A stretch of DNA of 10,000 bases from assembly GCF_020217185.1 (NCBI RefSeq), contig NZ_JAIWNX010000296.1:1-10000 (forward strand), in the 5' to 3' direction. The notes under the pieces are model-generated. The model had not been told where the DNA came from and searched no databases. It saw only the letters and a list, made by a program, of their open reading frames with translations. Positions 7,311 to 10,000 of this stretch are shown here, piece by piece (position 1 is the first letter of the stretch; every line of letters starts with the position of its first letter). This DNA is from Asticcacaulis sp. GTDB lineage: Bacteria > Pseudomonadota > Alphaproteobacteria > Caulobacterales > Caulobacteraceae. The position numbers were made by a program, and so were the translations under genes.

Positions 7311-7333
7311 CTTATGCTGAAATTGAGCATAAG
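7311..7333. promoter_or_regulatory. Perfect inverted repeat CTTATGCT-N7-AGCATAAG, likely nad operator
   Basis: Arms at 7311-7318 and 7326-7333 are exact complements around GAAATTG. The site is 41 bases before the nadA start codon, immediately downstream of the candidate -10 box, which is a repressor position. In alphaproteobacteria, de novo NAD genes are known to be controlled by NAD-sensing repressors such as NadQ. This may be such a site, but I cannot confirm the consensus from memory. Confidence 0.6.
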
Positions 7334-7373
7334 GGTCACCGGAGCGGTCCGGCGGCGCGAGGAGACGAATAAA

Positions 7374-8489
7374 ATGCTGCACAGCAAAAACCCGGTCGTG
7401 GACGAAGCCCTTGGCGCGCTGGCCTTTACGCCCGACATAGAGGCGGAAACCGCAGAGATTTACGCGCGCCTCAAGGGCAAGGTGTCGCCTATCGAATGGC
7501 AGATTCAGGCCCCGCTGATCGCGGCCATCAACCGCCTCAAGCGCGAGACAAACGCCGTCGTTCTGGCGCACAACTATATGACGCCCGACATCTTCCACGG
7601 CGTCGGCGACTATGTGGGCGATAGCTTAGGTCTGGCGCGCGAAGCCGCGAAGTCGGACGCGAAGATCATCGTGCAGGGCGGCGTGCATTTCATGGCCGAA
7701 ACCTCGAAGATTCTGGCCCCGGAAAAGACCGTGCTGATCCCCGACCTGCGCGCCGGCTGTTCGCTGGCCTCCAGCCTGACGGGTGAACAGTTGCGCCTGA
7801 TCAAGCAGCGCTATCCCGGCCTGCCGGTCGTCTCCTACGTCAACACCACCGCCGATGTGAAGGCGGAAACCGACATCTGCTGCACCTCGGCCAATGCGGT
7901 GCAGGTGGTCGAATGGGCGGCGAAAGAATGGGGCGTGGACCGCGTCATTCTGGTCCCCGATGAGTTCCTGGCGCGCAATGTGGCGCGTCAGACAAACATC
8001 GGCATCATCGCCTATAAGGGCGCGTGCGAAGTGCACGAACGCTTCAATGCTCAGGACATTGCCGATGTGCGCGCCGCCCACCCCGACGCGGTGGTGCTGG
8101 GCCACCCGGAATGCCCGCCGGACGTGATTGCGGCCTGTGACTTCACCGGCTCGACGACGGCCATGGCCGACTATGTGACGCAGAACAAGCCGAAGCAGGT
8201 AGTGCTGATCACCGAATGTTCGATGGCCGATAATGTCACGGCCGATGCGGGCGACGGCGTTGAGTTCCTGCGGCCGTGCAATCTGTGCCCGCACATGAAG
8301 CGCATCACGCTGGAAGGCATCTATGCCTCGCTGCTGACGATGACGCACGAAGTGACGGTGGACGCGGCCATTATCGACAAGGCCCGCCTGTCGGTGCAGC
8401 GCATGATCGACATGCCACCCACCACCACCCCGGCCCGCTACGACATGATCAAGGCCCGCCACCATGTGGATGTCGAGTTGATCTCATGA
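7374..8489 (+). CDS. nadA: Quinolinate synthase NadA
   Basis: A 371-residue cytosolic iron-sulfur enzyme that condenses iminoaspartate (from NadB) with dihydroxyacetone phosphate to quinolinate, the second step of NAD synthesis from aspartate. The three-fold repeated NadA architecture is visible: [20 protein letters not shown] (65-84), [21 protein letters not shown] (155-175), and [19 protein letters not shown] (243-261). The [4Fe-4S] cluster ligands are C129 (RAGCSLA), C218 (KGACEVHE), and one of C302/C305 in [11 protein letters not shown], most likely C305. The frame is open from 7251, but ATG 7374 is preferred. GAGGAG lies nine bases before it, and the extra codons would cover the promoter and operator. 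It overlaps the next ORF by four bases (ATGA). nadB follows on the same strand. Confidence 0.96.
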   Translation: MLHSKNPVVDEALGALAFTPDIEAETAEIYARLKGKVSPIEWQIQAPLIAAINRLKRETNAVVLAHNYMTPDIFHGVGDYVGDSLGLAREAAKSDAKIIVQGGVHFMAETSKILAPEKTVLIPDLRAGCSLASSLTGEQLRLIKQRYPGLPVVSYVNTTADVKAETDICCTSANAVQVVEWAAKEWGVDRVILVPDEFLARNVARQTNIGIIAYKGACEVHERFNAQDIADVRAAHPDAVVLGHPECPPDVIAACDFTGSTTAMADYVTQNKPKQVVLITECSMADNVTADAGDGVEFLRPCNLCPHMKRITLEGIYASLLTMTHEVTVDAAIIDKARLSVQRMIDMPPTTTPARYDMIKARHHVDVELIS

Positions 8490-8854
8490 GTGAGAACGAA
8501 CTTGCGGTGACCATTTCCTCAAAAGAGATCCGGATAAAGGCCACCGACCCTATAACTCTGGACTGGGCCTATCGCGAAATCAGCGAAATCAACATTTTGA
8601 AAAATTACTCCTCAATCTTTTCAGAGGTGTTGCTTTTCAAACGAACAGGCACGGAAATAAGAATTGAAGCTCTTCCTAATGGAAGTAAAATGCTTTGGCA
8701 CGCATGTTATTTTTCGTTCCTAAGTAAGGCTGAATACCTTAGACAACAGGATAAACCATTCACACCGCCAGATTTAAACATGTGTGTATGGAGCGTTGCC
8801 AACAGAGTGCTTACCCAAAACGAAGCACTTCGATACCTACACGACACTCGTTAA
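8486..8854 (+). CDS. AT-rich hypothetical protein between nadA and nadB
   Basis: A 122-residue protein that I do not recognise. There is no signal peptide, membrane helix or known motif. The composition suggests a small soluble alpha/beta protein: early strands ([14 protein letters not shown]), a central hydrophobic strand ([17 protein letters not shown]), an aromatic stretch ([15 protein letters not shown]), and a C-terminal helix. Its ATG overlaps the nadA stop as ATGA, so it is probably translated by re-initiation. By my count bases 8581-8760 are about 37% GC, against about 68% in a 60-base sample of nadA (8041-8100), and codons such as TTA, ATA and AGA appear that its neighbours avoid. 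This suggests recent acquisition. The frame is intact to TAA at 8852, so it is probably expressed rather than decaying. Confidence 0.65.
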   Translation: MSENELAVTISSKEIRIKATDPITLDWAYREISEINILKNYSSIFSEVLLFKRTGTEIRIEALPNGSKMLWHACYFSFLSKAEYLRQQDKPFTPPDLNMCVWSVANRVLTQNEALRYLHDTR

Positions 8855-8856
8855 CC

Positions 8857-8990
8857 TCCTCCCTTCTCTCCTCAAGTGAGACGGTGGCTGACGTAAAACA
8901 GAAGCCAGATGAGGGGGCATCTGGGGGAATGACCTTCCCCTCACCCGACCCATCGGGTCACCCTCTCCTTGCATTCGGGGAGACGGGATT
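8857..8990. repeat. Eroded REPIN-like element between the hypothetical ORF and nadB
   Basis: The right half (about 8937-8986: CCCCTCACCCG, then CCC.TCGGG, then CCTCTCC and GGGGAGA) aligns clearly with the right half of the element at 4399-4446. The outer palindrome has decayed to a 5-bp stem (TCTCC/GGAGA). The left end (CTTCTCTCCTCAAGTGAGAC) resembles a broken palindrome arm. Within it are three small hairpins: CCAGATG/CATCTGG (8905-8924), GGGGAA/TTCCCC (8924-8940) and GACCC/GGGTC (8947-8959). It fills nearly all of the 152-base gap before nadB. Confidence 0.65.
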
Positions 8991-9006
8991 TGAAAAGGCG
9001 CTGAAA

Positions 9007-10000
9007 ATGCCTGAAGTTTATATCCATAACGGTCCGCTGATCATCGGTGCAGGGCTGGCCGGGCTATCGGTTGCGCTTAATGCCGCCCCGCAGCCGACTC
9101 TGGTGCTGGCGCCGGTCGAGCTGGGCGCGGCCTGTTCCTCGGCCTGGGCGCAGGGTGGTATCGCCGCGGCCCTGTCCCCGCAGGATTCCCCGGAAGCGCA
9201 CGCACAGGACACGCTGATCGCAGGGGCCGGCATCAATGACTCCGCCGCCACCCACGCCCTGACCGGTATGGGGCCGGACGTGGTGCGCCGCCTCAACGCC
9301 ATCGGCGCGCCCTTCGACCACCACGCCGATGGGTCTTTCGTGCTCAATCGCGAAGCCGCGCACGGCCTCGCCCGCGTGGCGCGCGTCGGCGGCGATCTGG
9401 CCGGCAAGAAGATTTTGGAGGCCGTGGTCGCCGCCGCGAAGGCCGCGCCGCACATCGTCATCTGGGAAGGCGCGGTCGCCACCGGCCTGATCCGATCCGA
9501 CGCTCAGACGGTCATCGGGGCCGTGGTCGAACGCGGCGGTCGCCCGATTGAGGTCTTTGCCCCCGTCGTGGTGCTGGCGTCGGGCGGATCGGGCGGCTTG
9601 TTTGCCGTGACCACCAACCCGGCCAATCTGCGCGGCGAAGGCATGGCCATGGCTGCTCTGGCCGGGGCCGAAATCGCCGACCCGGAATTCGTGCAGTTCC
9701 ACCCGACGGCCATCAACATCGGGGCCGACCCCGCCCCTCTGGCCACCGAAGCCCTGCGCGGCGAAGGCGCGACCCTGATCACGAAGTATGGTCACCGCTT
9801 TGCCTTTGACGATCACCCGGACGGCGAACTGGCCCCTCGCGACATTGTGGCGCGCGCCGTACACCGCGCCAATACGACCCTGGGCGGGGCCTTCCTCGAT
9901 TGCCGCGAAGCGATTGGCGCGCACTTCCCGCACGAATTTCCGACCGTCTTCGCCTCGTGCATGGCGGCGGGCATCGACCCGCGCACGACGCCCATCCCGG
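9007..10000 (+). CDS. nadB: L-aspartate oxidase NadB, N-terminal 331 codons (runs off right edge)
   Basis: This flavoprotein oxidises L-aspartate to iminoaspartate, the substrate NadA uses, so the two enzymes form consecutive steps. Visible are the FAD dinucleotide-binding loop GAGLAGLS (14-21), SSAWAQGGIAAAL (44-56) near the flavin, VLASGGSGGLF (189-199), EFVQFHPTAI (227-236), TEALRGEGATLI (247-258) and ELAPRDIVARAV (274-285). These are the succinate dehydrogenase/fumarate reductase-type substrate residues. The frame is open to the window end, and about 200 further residues are expected. The ATG at 9007 follows GAAAAGG and fits the family N-terminus. nadC often follows in this operon type, but that lies outside the window. 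The gap from the preceding ORF is filled by a repeat, which could weaken co-expression with nadA. Confidence 0.95.
   Translation, partial: MPEVYIHNGPLIIGAGLAGLSVALNAAPQPTLVLAPVELGAACSSAWAQGGIAAALSPQDSPEAHAQDTLIAGAGINDSAATHALTGMGPDVVRRLNAIGAPFDHHADGSFVLNREAAHGLARVARVGGDLAGKKILEAVVAAAKAAPHIVIWEGAVATGLIRSDAQTVIGAVVERGGRPIEVFAPVVVLASGGSGGLFAVTTNPANLRGEGMAMAALAGAEIADPEFVQFHPTAINIGADPAPLATEALRGEGATLITKYGHRFAFDDHPDGELAPRDIVARAVHRANTTLGGAFLDCREAIGAHFPHEFPTVFASCMAAGIDPRTTPIP

Noticed and set aside
7251..7373. Upstream extension of nadA by 41 codons
   Set aside because: The extra residues do not fit the NadA N-terminus and would cover the promoter and operator. The ATG at 7374 has GAGGAG before it.
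7626..8465. A 279-codon minus-strand ORF antisense to nadA
   Set aside because: It is a GC-rich shadow frame, with His/Arg/Gly-rich low-information protein and no ribosome site.
9064..9933. A 289-codon minus-strand ORF antisense to nadB
   Set aside because: It is a shadow of the strongly supported nadB reading frame.

Overview
The window reads as chromosomal DNA of a GC-rich alphaproteobacterium. The best guess is Caulobacteraceae (an Asticcacaulis- or Brevundimonas-like genome). This rests on an OmpA-type porin with a long proline hinge, an alphaproteobacterial class I aspartate aminotransferase, GC-rich codon use, and intergenic palindromes of types that recur in such genomes. The genus is inferred, not shown. 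Almost everything is core or housekeeping content. I see no phage, transposase, CRISPR array, toxin-antitoxin pair or defence locus.

Layout. 1-853 (minus) is the N-terminal part of an OmpA-family outer membrane protein running off the left edge. A gene-free 370-base stretch then leads to tRNA-Ser(CGA) at 1224-1313 (plus). 1440-2881 (minus) is a two-gene overlapping unit: a small Sel1-like lipoprotein followed by a membrane-anchored endonuclease/exonuclease/phosphatase-fold protein. 3106-4311 (plus) is aspartate aminotransferase. A REPIN-like inverted pair of palindromes (4327-4446) follows, and its right arm supplies the apparent ribosome binding site of a WecA/MraY-family sugar-phosphate transferase (4454-5509, plus). 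Next come three minus-strand genes: a GNAT acetyltransferase overlapping the upstream ribosome-rescue hydrolase arfB, and, beyond a repeat- and terminator-rich gap, dps. dps is divergent from the NAD biosynthesis genes nadA (7374-8489) and nadB (9007 to the right edge), both plus. Between nadA and nadB lies an AT-rich hypothetical ORF coupled to nadA by an ATGA overlap, then an eroded copy of the REPIN-like element.

How the genes relate. nadB and nadA are the two steps from L-aspartate to quinolinate. The aspartate aminotransferase makes aspartate, but it lies 3 kb away and shares no operon with them. The most informative regulatory region is the 262-base divergent dps-nadA gap. It holds two perfect 8-N7-8 inverted repeats. 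One overlaps the likely nadA transcription start, where a repressor would act. The other lies just upstream of a candidate dps -35 box, where an activator would act. The other points worth a second look are the foreign-looking ORF inside the nad operon, the palindrome-borne ribosome binding site, a plus-strand terminator that serves no visible gene, and a methionine at a usual ferroxidase ligand position in Dps.
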